From DASQHW01 sp963837155 (lineage in GTDB: Bacteria; Actinomycetota; Acidimicrobiia; IMCC26256; PALSA-610): a stretch of DNA of 64,000 nt. The position numbers were made by a program, and so were the translations under genes. The stretch spans positions 1,426,001-1,490,000 of the forward strand of contig CAWIMB010000002.1 in NCBI GenBank assembly GCA_963837155.1, written 5' to 3'. Shown here one piece after another: positions 1 to 8,539 of the stretch (the stretch's first letter is position 1; every line of letters starts with the position of its first letter). The notes beneath the pieces are model-generated. The model did not search any database. It worked only from the letters and a program-made list of their open reading frames with translations, and was not told the DNA's origin.

Positions 1-1
1 G

Positions 2-682
2 CGCGACGAGCCGTATTCGCATAACGGCAAGTACTTTTCGATGCCCGAGCGCAACGTGATCCCGAAGCCCTACGTGAAGCCGCACCCGCCGCTCTGGGTC
101 GCGGCCGGCAACCCCGAAACGTTCGAAAAGGCAGCGCGTATGGGGCTCGGTGTCATCTGCTTCACCGGCGGCACGCCCGAGAAGATGGCGCCGCTCGTGG
201 AGACCTACAAGAAGCACATCGTGAACTGCGAGCCGGTCGGCGAATACGTGAACGACAACATCGCGATCACGACGAGCTTCATGTGCCTCGAAGATCGCGA
301 CGAGGCGCGCAACCTCATGGCGCACTCCGGCAACGGCCGCCAGCAGACGCTGATCTTCCACTACCTCGATACCTTCCCGAAGCCGCCGTTCGTGCCCGAT
401 TGGCCGCAGGAGATTCCCGACCCCTCACCCGAGCAGATCGAGAAGGGCTTCCAGTCGGGCGCCGCGATCGTCGGCACGCCCGACGAGTGCGCCCAGGGGA
501 TCGAGCGCTGGAACAGCATCGGGGTCGACCAGCTGATCATGGGGCCGTCGGGCAGCACCTACGGCCACGACGTGCTCGAGCGCACGGTGAAGCTGTTCGG
601 CGACGAGGTCATCCCCCGGTTCGACACCGATCCCGAGCACTCGACGTCCCGGTACCGGGCCCAGGCGGCCGCCCGGAAGTAG
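2..682 (+). CDS. LLM-class flavin (F420-type) oxidoreductase, C-terminal part
   Basis: The 5' end is cut by the window edge: the frame is open from base 2 to TAG at 680-682 (226 residues seen; the first internal ATG is at 41). The stretch PHPPLWVAAGNPETF followed by AARMGLGV is the usual mid-region of bacterial luciferase-like monooxygenases, and GTPDECAQGIERW with IMGPSG matches their C-terminal half. Members of this family transfer hydride or oxygen using F420H2 or FMNH2. The substrate cannot be told. A second LLM gene lies at 49350-50327. Confidence 0.85.
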   Translation, partial: RDEPYSHNGKYFSMPERNVIPKPYVKPHPPLWVAAGNPETFEKAARMGLGVICFTGGTPEKMAPLVETYKKHIVNCEPVGEYVNDNIAITTSFMCLEDRDEARNLMAHSGNGRQQTLIFHYLDTFPKPPFVPDWPQEIPDPSPEQIEKGFQSGAAIVGTPDECAQGIERWNSIGVDQLIMGPSGSTYGHDVLERTVKLFGDEVIPRFDTDPEHSTSRYRAQAAARK

Positions 683-718
683 CCCCCGACGGGGGGTGAC
701 GGTTCGCCCGATTTGTCC

Positions 719-724
719 TACAAT
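719..724 (+). promoter_or_regulatory. -10 element (TACAAT), likely leaderless promoter
   Basis: TACAAT lies 7 bases before the GTG at 732, with TGACGG at 697-702 as a possible -35. The spacing puts transcription start at or next to the start codon. Confidence 0.5.
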
Positions 725-731
725 CTGCCAG

Positions 732-1265
732 GTGATGGATGAACTCAATCATCCCGACCTGACGGGCGTCGGCGCCGAGATGCGGGCCGAGTGGCGTGCC
801 GAGCAGGAGGACGCGACCGTGGACGCGGCTGCCCAGTGGCGGCACGGCCGCACGATGGAGGACTGGCTGGGCGAGCGCATGCACGCCGGCGACCGGGTGG
901 CGGTGATCGTCGGCGACCAGCGCTTCGCCGGGTACGTCGAGGAGACCAGCGACGACCTGCTCGCGATCCGGGCCGCGTACGGCCGGGTGGACGTGCACCT
1001 CGTCCCCGGGTTGCCGATCTTCGTCGAGATCTACGACCACGCGACCTCGGGCGGCAGCCGGGCCCGCAGCCGGCGCACGTTCCGCGATGCACTGCTCGAG
1101 CGCGACGGCCGCGACGACCAGTCGATCGGTTGCTTCCACGACTTTGAGGGCCTCGACGGGACCGTCTACGTCGGCAAGGACTTCGTCTCGGTCGTCGCCA
1201 AGCTCGGCGCCGAGACCGTGGTGCCGCTGCAGTCCGTCGTGTGGGCCGCGGCCCGCCGCTCGTAG
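732..1265 (+). CDS. Conserved hypothetical protein, small-barrel-like
   Basis: A 177-residue protein if GTG 732 is used (ATG 735 is the alternative). I do not recognise the family. An acidic, Trp-containing helical N-terminal third (MRAEWRAEQED, RHGRTMEDWLGERM) is followed by short beta-rich stretches (GDRVAVIVGDQRFAGYV, DDLLAIRAAYGRVDVHLVP) that look like a small beta barrel, and a C-terminal part ending in VVPLQSVVWAAARRS. There is no signal peptide or membrane segment, so it is probably cytoplasmic. The start is chosen from the TACAAT box immediately upstream. It converges on the SDR gene with a 3-base gap. Confidence 0.6.
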   Translation: MMDELNHPDLTGVGAEMRAEWRAEQEDATVDAAAQWRHGRTMEDWLGERMHAGDRVAVIVGDQRFAGYVEETSDDLLAIRAAYGRVDVHLVPGLPIFVEIYDHATSGGSRARSRRTFRDALLERDGRDDQSIGCFHDFEGLDGTVYVGKDFVSVVAKLGAETVVPLQSVVWAAARRS

Positions 1266-1268
1266 CCG

Positions 1269-2135
1269 TCAGTTGACGTCGGTCAGCTTGGCGCTGATCT
1301 CCCACAAGCGCGCGGCCGCGTCGTCGTCGCGCGCGGGTGGCTCGGGGGCCGTGGCCTTGCACTTCACGAAGTACTGGCCGTTGATGCCCTCGACATCTGG
1401 TGATGTCGCGACGTACACCTGCGTGACCGCGCCCTGTTGTTCGGAGATCTGGAACGGCCGGGTGAGTGGCATGCCGATGTTGCCCCACCAGCCGAGGTCG
1501 CCTTCCTTGCCGAACTTGCTGGCGACGAACCCGGGGTGGACGCAGTTCGACGTCACCGGGATGTCGTCCCATCGCTTGGCGAGCTCACGCGTGAACAAGA
1601 TATTCATCAGCTTGGTCTCGTAATACACCTTGAGCCCGCGGTAGCGGCGCCGTTCCCACTCGAGGTCGTCGAAGTCGAGGCCATGCTTGGCGCCCTTGTG
1701 CGCGTCCGACGCGACGTTGACAACGCGGGCCGGCGCGCTCTGCACCAACGTGTCGCGCAGAAGGTTCGTCAACAGGAAGTGCGAGAGGTGATTGACCTGG
1801 AACTGCGACTCGTGGCCGTCTTCGGTGAGGATCCGCTTGGCGAGCACGCCGCCCGCATTGTTGATGAGCATGTCGAGGCGGTCGTGCGTGTTCGTGAATG
1901 CATCGACGAACGCGTGCACGCTTGCGAATGACGCCAGGTCGAGCGGCATCGTCTCGGCGCGGTCACCGGCACTCGTGCGCTCCTGCACTTCCTTCACCGC
2001 CGCGGCTGCCTTCGACGGGTTGCGCGCCGCGATGACGACGTGTGCGCCCATGCGCGCGAGCTCCACGGCCGTCTCCTTGCCGATACCGCTGTTGCCGCCG
2101 GTGATCACGGCGACCTTGCCGTCGAGCTCTGCCAC
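1269..2135 (-). CDS. SDR-family oxidoreductase (retinol dehydrogenase-like)
   Basis: Classical short-chain dehydrogenase of 288 residues. The Rossmann motif TGGNSGIG is at residues 12-19, NNAG at 92-95, the catalytic Ser near 143 and Tyr171-x3-Lys175. Sequence after the active site (NILFTRELAKRW, VHPGFVASKFG) resembles the retinol dehydrogenase/protochlorophyllide-reductase-like group. It should oxidise or reduce an alcohol/ketone with NAD(P)H; the substrate is unknown. The start is GTG at 2135, with TAACCT 8 bases upstream, suggesting a leaderless transcript. Confidence 0.9.
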   Translation of the reverse strand: MAELDGKVAVITGGNSGIGKETAVELARMGAHVVIAARNPSKAAAAVKEVQERTSAGDRAETMPLDLASFASVHAFVDAFTNTHDRLDMLINNAGGVLAKRILTEDGHESQFQVNHLSHFLLTNLLRDTLVQSAPARVVNVASDAHKGAKHGLDFDDLEWERRRYRGLKVYYETKLMNILFTRELAKRWDDIPVTSNCVHPGFVASKFGKEGDLGWWGNIGMPLTRPFQISEQQGAVTQVYVATSPDVEGINGQYFVKCKATAPEPPARDDDAAARLWEISAKLTDVN

Positions 2136-2143
2136 GGGGACGG

Positions 2144-2149
2144 AGGTTA
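2144..2149 (-). promoter_or_regulatory. -10 element (TAACCT) of the SDR gene
   Basis: On the minus strand TAACCT sits 8 bases before the GTG start at 2135. No ribosome binding site lies between, which fits leaderless initiation. Confidence 0.45.
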
Positions 2150-2169
2150 CGACGACACGCGCACCGCGC

Positions 2170-2433
2170 TCAGGCGTCGGCCCGATCTTCGGATGACGGC
2201 GAACGGTCGTGGCCGGGTTGGTCGGCGACCCACTGGATCAGCTCGTCACGCAAGAAGCGGATCTCCCGACCGCCGGGGAAGCGGTGGGCGGGGACGCGGT
2301 CTTCGCGCACCATCCGCCGCAAGTACTCGACGTGCACGTGCAGCATCTCGGCGGCCATGGCCGTGGTGAGGATTTCGGGGTAGTTCGAGCCGTTTGCAGC
2401 ATTCGGCTCCGGCATATCGGACGTTGCGCCCAC
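2170..2433 (-). CDS. Excisionase-family (MerR/BldC-like) HTH DNA-binding protein
   Basis: A small 87-residue protein whose residues about 18-70 form a winged helix-turn-helix of the HTH_17 type: LTTAMAAEMLHVHVEYLRRMV, then the wing FPGGREIRFLRDEL and the terminal IQWV. Such proteins bind DNA as dimers or filaments; in actinobacteria relatives such as BldC regulate development, others are excisionases. No integrase is nearby, so a regulatory role is more likely. It lies divergent to the Tad operon. GTG 2433 has TAGCGT 8 bases upstream; an internal ATG at 2415 is an alternative start. Confidence 0.75.
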   Translation of the reverse strand: MGATSDMPEPNAANGSNYPEILTTAMAAEMLHVHVEYLRRMVREDRVPAHRFPGGREIRFLRDELIQWVADQPGHDRSPSSEDRADA

Positions 2434-2441
2434 GCCGGGGC

Positions 2442-2447
2442 ACGCTA
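2442..2447 (-). promoter_or_regulatory. -10 element (TAGCGT) of the HTH gene
   Basis: TAGCGT on the minus strand, 8 bases before GTG 2433. The same hexamer in the same position recurs before the genes at 26762 and 42339. Confidence 0.5.
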
Positions 2448-2587
2448 GCCGCGCGGTGCGACAACGTCACATGGTTCTCCGCAGCCCTAGACAAGAATTG
2501 GCAGAACATTCCGCTTGTCGAGACAACCCGTCGGTGATTCGATTCCCGCTCCGGGGGGCCTGAGACGACTGCCGTGGGGGGCAGGCC

Positions 2588-3281
2588 TTGGGAATCGCGC
2601 AACCAGCGCTCCGTGGACGCACTCGTCGAGCGCTCGCGACGCGCCTGTCGTCGGGCCATGTCGTCATGCTGCTGGCGGGCGCGCTCGGCGTGTTGCTGAC
2701 GCTGAGCGTGCTGCGCGCGGCGGACGACACCCAGCCGGTGCTCGTCGCGGCCAAGGACCTGTCGCCCGGCACGGTCGTCGCCGACGGCGACGTTCGGGTC
2801 GCCAACGTGCACGTCGACGGAAGTGTGCTTGCGACGCTCTTCGCCGGCACCGACGTCGCCACGCTGCGCGGACAAGTCGTGACCAACACGATTCACGAGG
2901 GCGCGCTCGTCCCACGGGGAGATGTGCGGGCGCTCGACGCGCACGCGGCGACGCGCGTGATGAGCTTTCCGCTGCCGCGCGCGGGCCGTCGGGGGCAAGC
3001 TCGCCAGTGGGGATCGTGTCGACGTCGTCGCGGTCGAGCGCAATACCGCGCGCTCTGGGTACGTGCTCGCGGACGCCGAGGTCATCGCCGTCGAGAGTCG
3101 GAGCGGCGGCCCGCTCGCGGGCGCGTCGGACGAGGTCACGGTTTCCCTCGTTGTCGACGCGGAAAGTGCGCCGCGGCTTGCGGCTGCACTCGACGCCGGA
3201 ACCGTCACGCTCGTGCGAGCGACGGGTGCCGCCCCACTGCCGGACGCTCCACCCTTCACGCCCACGGAGAAAACCGGATGA
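2588..3281 (+). CDS. cpaB: Flp pilus assembly protein CpaB/RcpC-like (SAF domain), frame broken
   Basis: First gene of the Tad operon. After TTG 2588 (G-rich stretch upstream) come a membrane segment (VVMLLAGALGVLLTLSVL, about residues 25-42) and a SAF domain (PVLVAAKDLSPGTVV, then LRGQVVTNTIHEGALV). The frame breaks near 2981-2985: upstream reads MSFPLPRA, the next frame continues AVGGKLASGDRVDVVAVE, the usual CpaB continuation, and ends at TGA 3279-3281. Restoring one CG in the CGCGCG tract gives a 231-residue protein. CpaB guides pilus assembly across the envelope. As written, the first frame runs on into the downstream genes, which is an artefact of the break. Confidence 0.75.
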
Positions 3282-4457
3282 GCGAACCGGAAGTGGCGTT
3301 GGCCTTCACCGCCGACCCCTGGGTCGAGGAGTTGCACCGCCATCTCTCCGACCACGGCGGCGCGCGCGTGCGCAGCGTCGTGGTCGAGCCGGGGATCCTG
3401 CTCGAAGAGTCCTATGACGTCCTCGTCGTGGGCCACCGATGGCCGCCGCTGACGCGTGCGCTCGTCGGCGACCTCCATGCTCGCGGGCGTGCAGTGCTGG
3501 GTGTGCACGACCGCGAGGAACCCGCAAGCCGCAAGCACCTGCTCGCGTTGGGTGTCGACTCGATCGTCGAGTCCGACGCCGGACCTGATGGCTTCGTCCG
3601 CGCAATCATCACGACCGCGGGGCACCGGCAGGAGCACCCCGTCGACTCGGCGGATCTCCCTGACCTCCGGGTCGGCCGGCTCGTTGTCGTTGGAGGTGCG
3701 CCTGGAGTCGGCCGTACCGAAGTCGCGATCGAGCTCGCGGTTGCGTGTGCGCGAGACCATTCCGTCGCACTGGTTGACGCCGACGATGTCGCGCCTGCGA
3801 TCGCGCAACGTCTCCATCTGCCGATTGAACCGAATCTGCGGACCGCGATCGACGCCGTCGAGCACGGCCGGGGTGAACTCGACGCCTGCGTGATCGCAGA
3901 CCGCCGTTGGGCGTTCTCGATCATTCCCGGCGTGCCGAATCCGGGTGCCTGGGCCCAGGTGCGTCCCGGCGAAGTCGTCCGCGTGATCGACCGCGTGGCG
4001 GATGCCGTGGACCTCGTCATTGCCGACGGTGCGGGTTCGCTCGAGGACGTCGGGGGCTCAGCGAGCCGAGGGCGCTTTGCGACCGGGCGCGCGTTGGTTG
4101 CCGAAGCGGACGTGCTCGTCGCAGTCTGCGATGCCTCGCCCCATGGGATCACGCGCTTGCTCGCCTGGGCAGTTGAGGCGCGCGGTCTTGCCGCGCAGGC
4201 GCCGATGATCGTCGTGGTCAATCGGGCTCCGGGCGCGCGCTTCCAGCGCGGCGAGCTCTACGAAGAGATCACGACGAGTCTCGGCGCCAATGAAGTCGTC
4301 TTCACGCCGTGGGAAACGCGTGTGGGCGACGCCGCGTGGAACGGCACAACCGTTGGCGGTTGCGCATTCACGCGTGCAATTGCCGCGGTCGCCGCGCTCG
4401 ATTCCCACGTTGCCGCGACGTGTGTCCGACCCGTCGGTCTTGGATGTGGCCTCGTGA
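3278..4457 (+). CDS. Tad pilus localisation ATPase, CpaE/TadZ-like (MinD family), frame broken near the end
   Basis: ATG 3278 overlaps the cpaB stop (ATGA). Residues about 1-115 look like a degenerate receiver domain. The MinD-type P-loop is GAPGVGRT at residues 140-147, with Arg146 where most P-loops have Lys; I recall the same Arg in other actinobacterial Tad ATPases. ALVDADD and DLVIADGAG are the following nucleotide-site strands. Such proteins place the Tad machine in the cell. The frame continues open into cpaF, but restoring one CG near 4412-4419 gives an end at TGA 4455-4457, overlapping the next GTG, and a 393-residue product. An in-frame CpaE-CpaF fusion is the less likely reading. 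Confidence 0.75.
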
Positions 4458-5734
4458 ATACACGGACCGACGCCTATGACGTCATTCGCCGTGACGCGCT
4501 CGCTGGTGTTGAACGCCGGCGACTCGCTCCGGACCGTCAACTCGGCGACGTTCGCGCCGAGATCGAGCGTGCTGTCGACGACTATCAACGACGGGCGCGC
4601 ATGGGTGACGAAGTCCCGCTCGGCGATCCGCGCGCCATGGTGCACCGAGTTCTGCGGTCGATCACCGAGCTGGGGCCGCTGAGCGAGCTCCTTGCGCGTC
4701 GTGACGTCGAGGAGATCTTCGTTGAAGGCGCGCGCGTGACGTACCTCGACGCCGAAGGTCGTCTGCGCGGTCTTGCCGAGCCCACGACCGAGGAAGAGAA
4801 CCGCCAGATCCTCGACCGACTGCTCGCGGCAACCGAGCGACAACTCAACGCCAAGCATCCCATCGTGCAGGCGCGGGTCCTGGACGGCACGGCGCGTCTC
4901 ACGGCGGCGATCTCGCCGATCGCCGACCGCTTGTCCGCAACTGTGCGCCGGTACACGGTGCGCGACGTCACGCTCGAAGCTCTCGTCGCGCGTGAAGCGC
5001 TCAGCGAGGAAGCGGCTGCATTCCTCTGGGCGGTCATGCAGCTCCGGAGCCGAATCACGATCTCGGGGGAGCCCGGCGCGGGCAAGACGACGCTTGGTGC
5101 TGCGCTCTTGTCCGCGGTGCCCGCCGCGCACTGCGTGCGGAGTTGCGAGGAGATCCGCGAGCTCGCGGTGCCGCTCTTGCACGGCAGCTACTACGAGGTG
5201 CGCCCGCCCGGCCTCGACGGCACGGGTGAGATTTCGCTGCGCGACCTCGTCAAGTTCGTGCTCGCCATGAGGCCCGATCGCATCGTGGTCGGGGAGGTGC
5301 GAGGGGCGGAGGCCTTCGAGCTCACGCGCGCGGTCAACGCCGGGTGCGGGTTCCTTTGCACGATCCACGCGAATACTGCGCGCGATGCAGTGAATGCGTT
5401 GGTGAACGCGGCGCTGATGGCGGGCGAAAACGTGAGTGAGCGCATCGTGCGCAAGATCTTCGTCGAGGCGCTCGATCTCGTCGTGCACGTTGACCGCGAC
5501 GATCTCGTCCGCGGTGAAGGACGAGTGCGGCGCCAGGTCACCGAGATCACCGCGGTTGTGCCGAGCCTCTCTGACGGCGAGACCTGCGAACCCATCTTCG
5601 TGCGCGAGGGTCTCGGTTCGCCGCTCGAGTGGACAGGCGCGCTGCCGCCGCGGCTCGAGCAGCGACTCGATCGCGGGCTGCCACGAGGCTTGCTTGTGCG
5701 CAAGCTCATCGAGCGCGGGCGGATCCCGGCATGA
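4454..5734 (+). CDS. cpaF: Tad pilus secretion ATPase CpaF/TadA
   Basis: A 426-residue GspE/PilT-superfamily motor that powers Flp pilin export. GTG 4454 overlaps the corrected cpaE stop. Walker A is GEPGAGKT at residues 205-212. Walker B-region RPDRIVVGEVRGAEAFEL and the His-box GCGFLCTIHANTARD are intact. The N-terminal helical part (IERAVDDYQRRAR) and the LLARRDVEEIFVEG strand are typical of the CpaF group. The length is normal for the family. The stop overlaps the ATG of tadB. Confidence 0.93.
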   Translation: MNTRTDAYDVIRRDALAGVERRRLAPDRQLGDVRAEIERAVDDYQRRARMGDEVPLGDPRAMVHRVLRSITELGPLSELLARRDVEEIFVEGARVTYLDAEGRLRGLAEPTTEEENRQILDRLLAATERQLNAKHPIVQARVLDGTARLTAAISPIADRLSATVRRYTVRDVTLEALVAREALSEEAAAFLWAVMQLRSRITISGEPGAGKTTLGAALLSAVPAAHCVRSCEEIRELAVPLLHGSYYEVRPPGLDGTGEISLRDLVKFVLAMRPDRIVVGEVRGAEAFELTRAVNAGCGFLCTIHANTARDAVNALVNAALMAGENVSERIVRKIFVEALDLVVHVDRDDLVRGEGRVRRQVTEITAVVPSLSDGETCEPIFVREGLGSPLEWTGALPPRLEQRLDRGLPRGLLVRKLIERGRIPA

Positions 5735-6624
5735 AGGTCTTCGGGGCACTCTGTGTCGGCGCGTTCTGCGCGCTCTTGGCTGGCGCGTTGATGGGGACGT
5801 TGCCGGAGTTCCGCATCTGGAGCCGGCGTGCGCGACCGGCACATGAGTCGCGCCGCTTGCGTTCGGGCGCTTGGTTGCAACAGGCCGGCGTCGGCCTCAC
5901 GTCGACGCGCTTTTGGACAGGCAGCGTGTGTGCCGGGCTGCTGGCCCTGCTGCTGCTCACGGCGTTGACGGGCTCCGTCTTTGTCGCGCTCGTGCCGGCG
6001 GTGGCGGTGTCGCTCCTGCCCCGCGCCTACTTCGCCCGCCGGCGCCGGCTTCGCATGCGCGAGCTGCAGGCGGCATGGCCCGATGGACTCCGAGACCTCG
6101 TCGCGTCGATCTCGGCCGGACGCTCGCTCACGCAGGCGGTCAGCGCGCTGGCAACACACGGTCCACTCCCGCTGCGAGCCGCATTCGCACGGTTCCCCGA
6201 GCTCGCACGCGTCCTCGGCACTGGTCCGGCATTGGAGATCGTCAAGGAGGAGCTCGCAGATCCGACGAGCGATCGCGTCATCGAGGTTCTCCTGCTCGCG
6301 CACGAACGCGGTGGGTCGATCGTTCGGAGCATTCTCGAAGATCTCGTCGACGCGACGACGCGCGACTTGAAGCTGCTCGACGAGCTCGAGACCGAGGGCC
6401 TCGAGATGCGCATCAACGCCCGAGCCGTCGTCGTGTTGCCCTGGCTCGTTCTCGTCGCGCTCACGGTACGTCCCGGACCGTTCCGCGACTTCTACCGCTC
6501 CAGTGGCGGCGTCGTGACCCTCGTTCTTGCGGGTCTGCTCACGGCGCTGGGTGTCTTCGCGCTCGGACGTCTGGGGCGGGAGCCGGCCGAGGAGCGCGTC
6601 TTCGGCCCGAAGGTGGTCCGGTGA
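5731..6624 (+). CDS. tadB: Tad pilus inner-membrane platform protein TadB (T2SS F family)
   Basis: A 297-residue membrane protein; ATG 5731 overlaps the cpaF stop (ATGA). It has an N-terminal membrane segment, two hydrophobic stretches around residues 65-100, the cytoplasmic GspF domain (PDGLRDLVASISAGRSLTQAV, HERGGSIVRSILEDLVD) and two C-terminal membrane segments. TadB pairs with TadC under the CpaF ATPase. It is translationally coupled to both neighbours. Confidence 0.9.
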   Translation: MKVFGALCVGAFCALLAGALMGTLPEFRIWSRRARPAHESRRLRSGAWLQQAGVGLTSTRFWTGSVCAGLLALLLLTALTGSVFVALVPAVAVSLLPRAYFARRRRLRMRELQAAWPDGLRDLVASISAGRSLTQAVSALATHGPLPLRAAFARFPELARVLGTGPALEIVKEELADPTSDRVIEVLLLAHERGGSIVRSILEDLVDATTRDLKLLDELETEGLEMRINARAVVVLPWLVLVALTVRPGPFRDFYRSSGGVVTLVLAGLLTALGVFALGRLGREPAEERVFGPKVVR

Positions 6625-7562
6625 GCGCGCTGCCGCTCATCGCGGCCGGGGCGGTTGGCACCGGGCTCGCGGGTCTCGCGGCCGTCTGCCTTCCGCCGAC
6701 GCGCCGGTTGGCGCCACGCGTGCGGCCGTACGCGGTCGTCGCTCGTACTGCGCTCGGCCACGCACCGGAGGCCGCGCCCGACAACGCCGGCCGTTCGCCC
6801 ACTTCGACCGCCACACTCCCGCGCCTCTTCGGTCCGGTGGTTCTCGCCGCGTTCCGCCGTACGAGCCGGATCATCGAGTCGCGCGGTGACGAGCACCTGG
6901 CTGGCATGCTTCGTCAAGCAGGCGATTCCTCGGTCACGCCCGACCAATATCGCGTACGACAAGTCGCGGCCGCGGGCATCGGAGCACTGCTCGGAGGCAC
7001 CGCGGCCGCCCTGACGCTACGAACGCCGATCATCGTGCTCGTCGCGGCGCTCGCCGGATTCCTCTATGGCGCGACGCGCATCCGACGCCGGCTCGAGCGC
7101 GCGATCGCGAACCGCGCGGCACGCATCCGCCTCGAGCTCTACACCGTCAATCACTTGTTGGCGATGCACGCACGTACTGGCGCGGGAGCGATGCAAGCGG
7201 TCCAGCGGGTCGTCGACCGCGGCCGCGGCGCAGTCGTCGAGGAGCTCGGCGACGTGCTGACCTGGACGCGCAGCGGCATGGCCGAACCGGACGCGTTCCG
7301 CCGTGCGGCCGAGCTCACGCCCGAGCCGAGCGCCGCGCGCACGTACCAGTTGCTCGCGGCGGGCGTCGAACGCGGTGTCGACCTCGGCGGCGGGCTCCTT
7401 GCGCTGAGCGCTGACATCCGCGATGCGCGCCGCGAACAACTTCACAAGGACGCGGTACGACGCCGGGCCGCGATGCTCGTGCCGACGATCGCCGTTCTTG
7501 CGCCGATCATGCTGCTGTTCATTGCGGCGCCCCTTCCCTCGATCGTGCTCGGACATCACTGA
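6621..7562 (+). CDS. tadC: Tad pilus inner-membrane platform protein TadC (T2SS F family)
   Basis: A 313-residue GspF-domain membrane protein; GTG 6621 overlaps the tadB stop (GTGA). It has an N-terminal membrane helix, central helices (IGALLGGTAAALTL, IIVLVAALAGFLYGA), the GspF core (NHLLAMHARTGAGAMQAV) and a C-terminal helix MLVPTIAVLAPIMLLFIAA. It is the second platform subunit of the pilus. Confidence 0.88.
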   Translation: MSALPLIAAGAVGTGLAGLAAVCLPPTRRLAPRVRPYAVVARTALGHAPEAAPDNAGRSPTSTATLPRLFGPVVLAAFRRTSRIIESRGDEHLAGMLRQAGDSSVTPDQYRVRQVAAAGIGALLGGTAAALTLRTPIIVLVAALAGFLYGATRIRRRLERAIANRAARIRLELYTVNHLLAMHARTGAGAMQAVQRVVDRGRGAVVEELGDVLTWTRSGMAEPDAFRRAAELTPEPSAARTYQLLAAGVERGVDLGGGLLALSADIRDARREQLHKDAVRRRAAMLVPTIAVLAPIMLLFIAAPLPSIVLGHH

Positions 7563-7593
7563 CGACCGCCACCAGCCCTGACGGGAGATACCA

Positions 7594-7749
7594 ATGAAGC
7601 TTGCAAACCGTGACGAAGCCGGAATGACGACTGCAGAGCTGCTCGGGAATGCCGCCCTCGGCGTGCTCGCGCTCGTCGTCATCTGGGGGGCGCTCCAGGC
7701 GCTCGGTGTCGACATCATCAACATGATTCGCGACTCGCTGATCCACTGA
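7594..7749 (+). CDS. flp: Flp-like type IVb pilin, 51 residues
   Basis: ATG 7594 is preceded by GGGAG at 7583-7587. The product starts MKLANRDEAG, followed by MTTAELLGNAALGVLALVV. This is a class III leader: a short charged N-terminus, cleavage expected after Gly10, Glu at +5 of the mature protein, then one hydrophobic helix. Its size and position, directly after tadC, fit the major Flp pilin. No prepilin peptidase is visible, so that gene must lie elsewhere. Confidence 0.85.
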   Translation: MKLANRDEAGMTTAELLGNAALGVLALVVIWGALQALGVDIINMIRDSLIH

Positions 7750-7757
7750 CATCCGTC

Positions 7758-8129
7758 TTGCGGCGCGATCAGGGCGGTTTCACGACACTGCAGTACGTCG
7801 TTGCCACCGGTTTCTCGTTGGTGCTCTTCGTGCTCGTCGCGAACCTGCTTGTCGACCTTTACACGCGCGGCGCCGTTCGCGATGCGCTCGACGAAGGCGT
7901 GCGCGCCGCGGTTCCTCTGCGGACAACGCCCGACGATTGTGAGGCACGCGTCGGAGAAGTCATTCGGTCGATCGCCGGGGGGTCGCTGCTCCGCGTCGAT
8001 GAGTTGCGTTGCGAGCGCGACGGCCAGTTCGTCGTTGCCCGAGCCGAGATCTCCTTGCGGTCGTGGCTTCCGATGATGGTGCCCGATTGGCGAGTGCATC
8101 TCCGCGCCTCCGCGCTGCAGGAGCAATGA
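7758..8129 (+). CDS. TadE-like pseudopilin
   Basis: A 123-residue protein from TTG 7758, 8 bases after flp. The N-terminus MRRDQGGFTTLQYV resembles a prepilin cleavage site (Gly-Phe), with Gln where Glu5 is usual, followed by a hydrophobic helix ATGFSLVLFVLVANLLVDL. The remainder is extracytoplasmic and contains two cysteines (DDCEARV, LRCERDG). TadE/F-type minor pilins assist Flp pilus biogenesis. Confidence 0.75.
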   Translation: MRRDQGGFTTLQYVVATGFSLVLFVLVANLLVDLYTRGAVRDALDEGVRAAVPLRTTPDDCEARVGEVIRSIAGGSLLRVDELRCERDGQFVVARAEISLRSWLPMMVPDWRVHLRASALQEQ

Positions 8130-8539
8130 GTACACAGCCACGTTCCGAGCGTGGATTCGTGGCGATCGAGTGGGTCGCGGCGGTCGCGCTCTTGCTGCTC
8201 CCCATCGTCGTGCTCGTTGCCACATTGCCGGAGTGGGCAGAGCGTCGACACGCGGCAACGGTCGCAGCTCGCGAAGCCGCGCGTGATCTGGTGCGCGAGT
8301 GGCCGTCGGCTGATCCGGAGCAGGCGGCGCGCGTGGCTCGCGAGGTTGCGGCCGACCATGGTGTCGAGGTGGGAGATGTTGCGGTGCGGGTGCTGTCGGC
8401 CGGCGTCGCGCGGGGAGATGTGGCTCGGGTTTCGGTGACGGTCACGATGCCCGCGATTTCGGTGGCCGGGATGTCCGCGGGCGAGTGGCACTACACCGCG
8501 GTCGAGGTGCGCCGCATCGATGACTATCGGAGCCGGTGA
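8126..8539 (+). CDS. TadE/TadF-like minor pilin
   Basis: A 137-residue protein; ATG 8126 overlaps the previous stop (ATGA). The leader MSTQPRSERGFVAIEWVAAV fits prepilin processing after Gly10 with Glu5 (FVAIE), then one hydrophobic helix ALLLLPIVVLVA. The rest is a soluble domain with AAREAARDLVREW, typical of TadE-like proteins. It is coupled to the genes on both sides. Confidence 0.78.
   Translation: MSTQPRSERGFVAIEWVAAVALLLLPIVVLVATLPEWAERRHAATVAAREAARDLVREWPSADPEQAARVAREVAADHGVEVGDVAVRVLSAGVARGDVARVSVTVTMPAISVAGMSAGEWHYTAVEVRRIDDYRSR

Noticed and set aside
2170..2433. Excisionase-like HTH protein as a prophage remnant
   Set aside because: No phage or integrase genes flank it, and the domain is common in actinobacterial regulators.
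2588..5734. A single CpaB-CpaE-CpaF fusion of 1,048 codons
   Set aside because: The middle part of the first third is non-homologous junk in that frame. Another frame carries the CpaB end and an ATGA junction. The continuity arises from two frame breaks.
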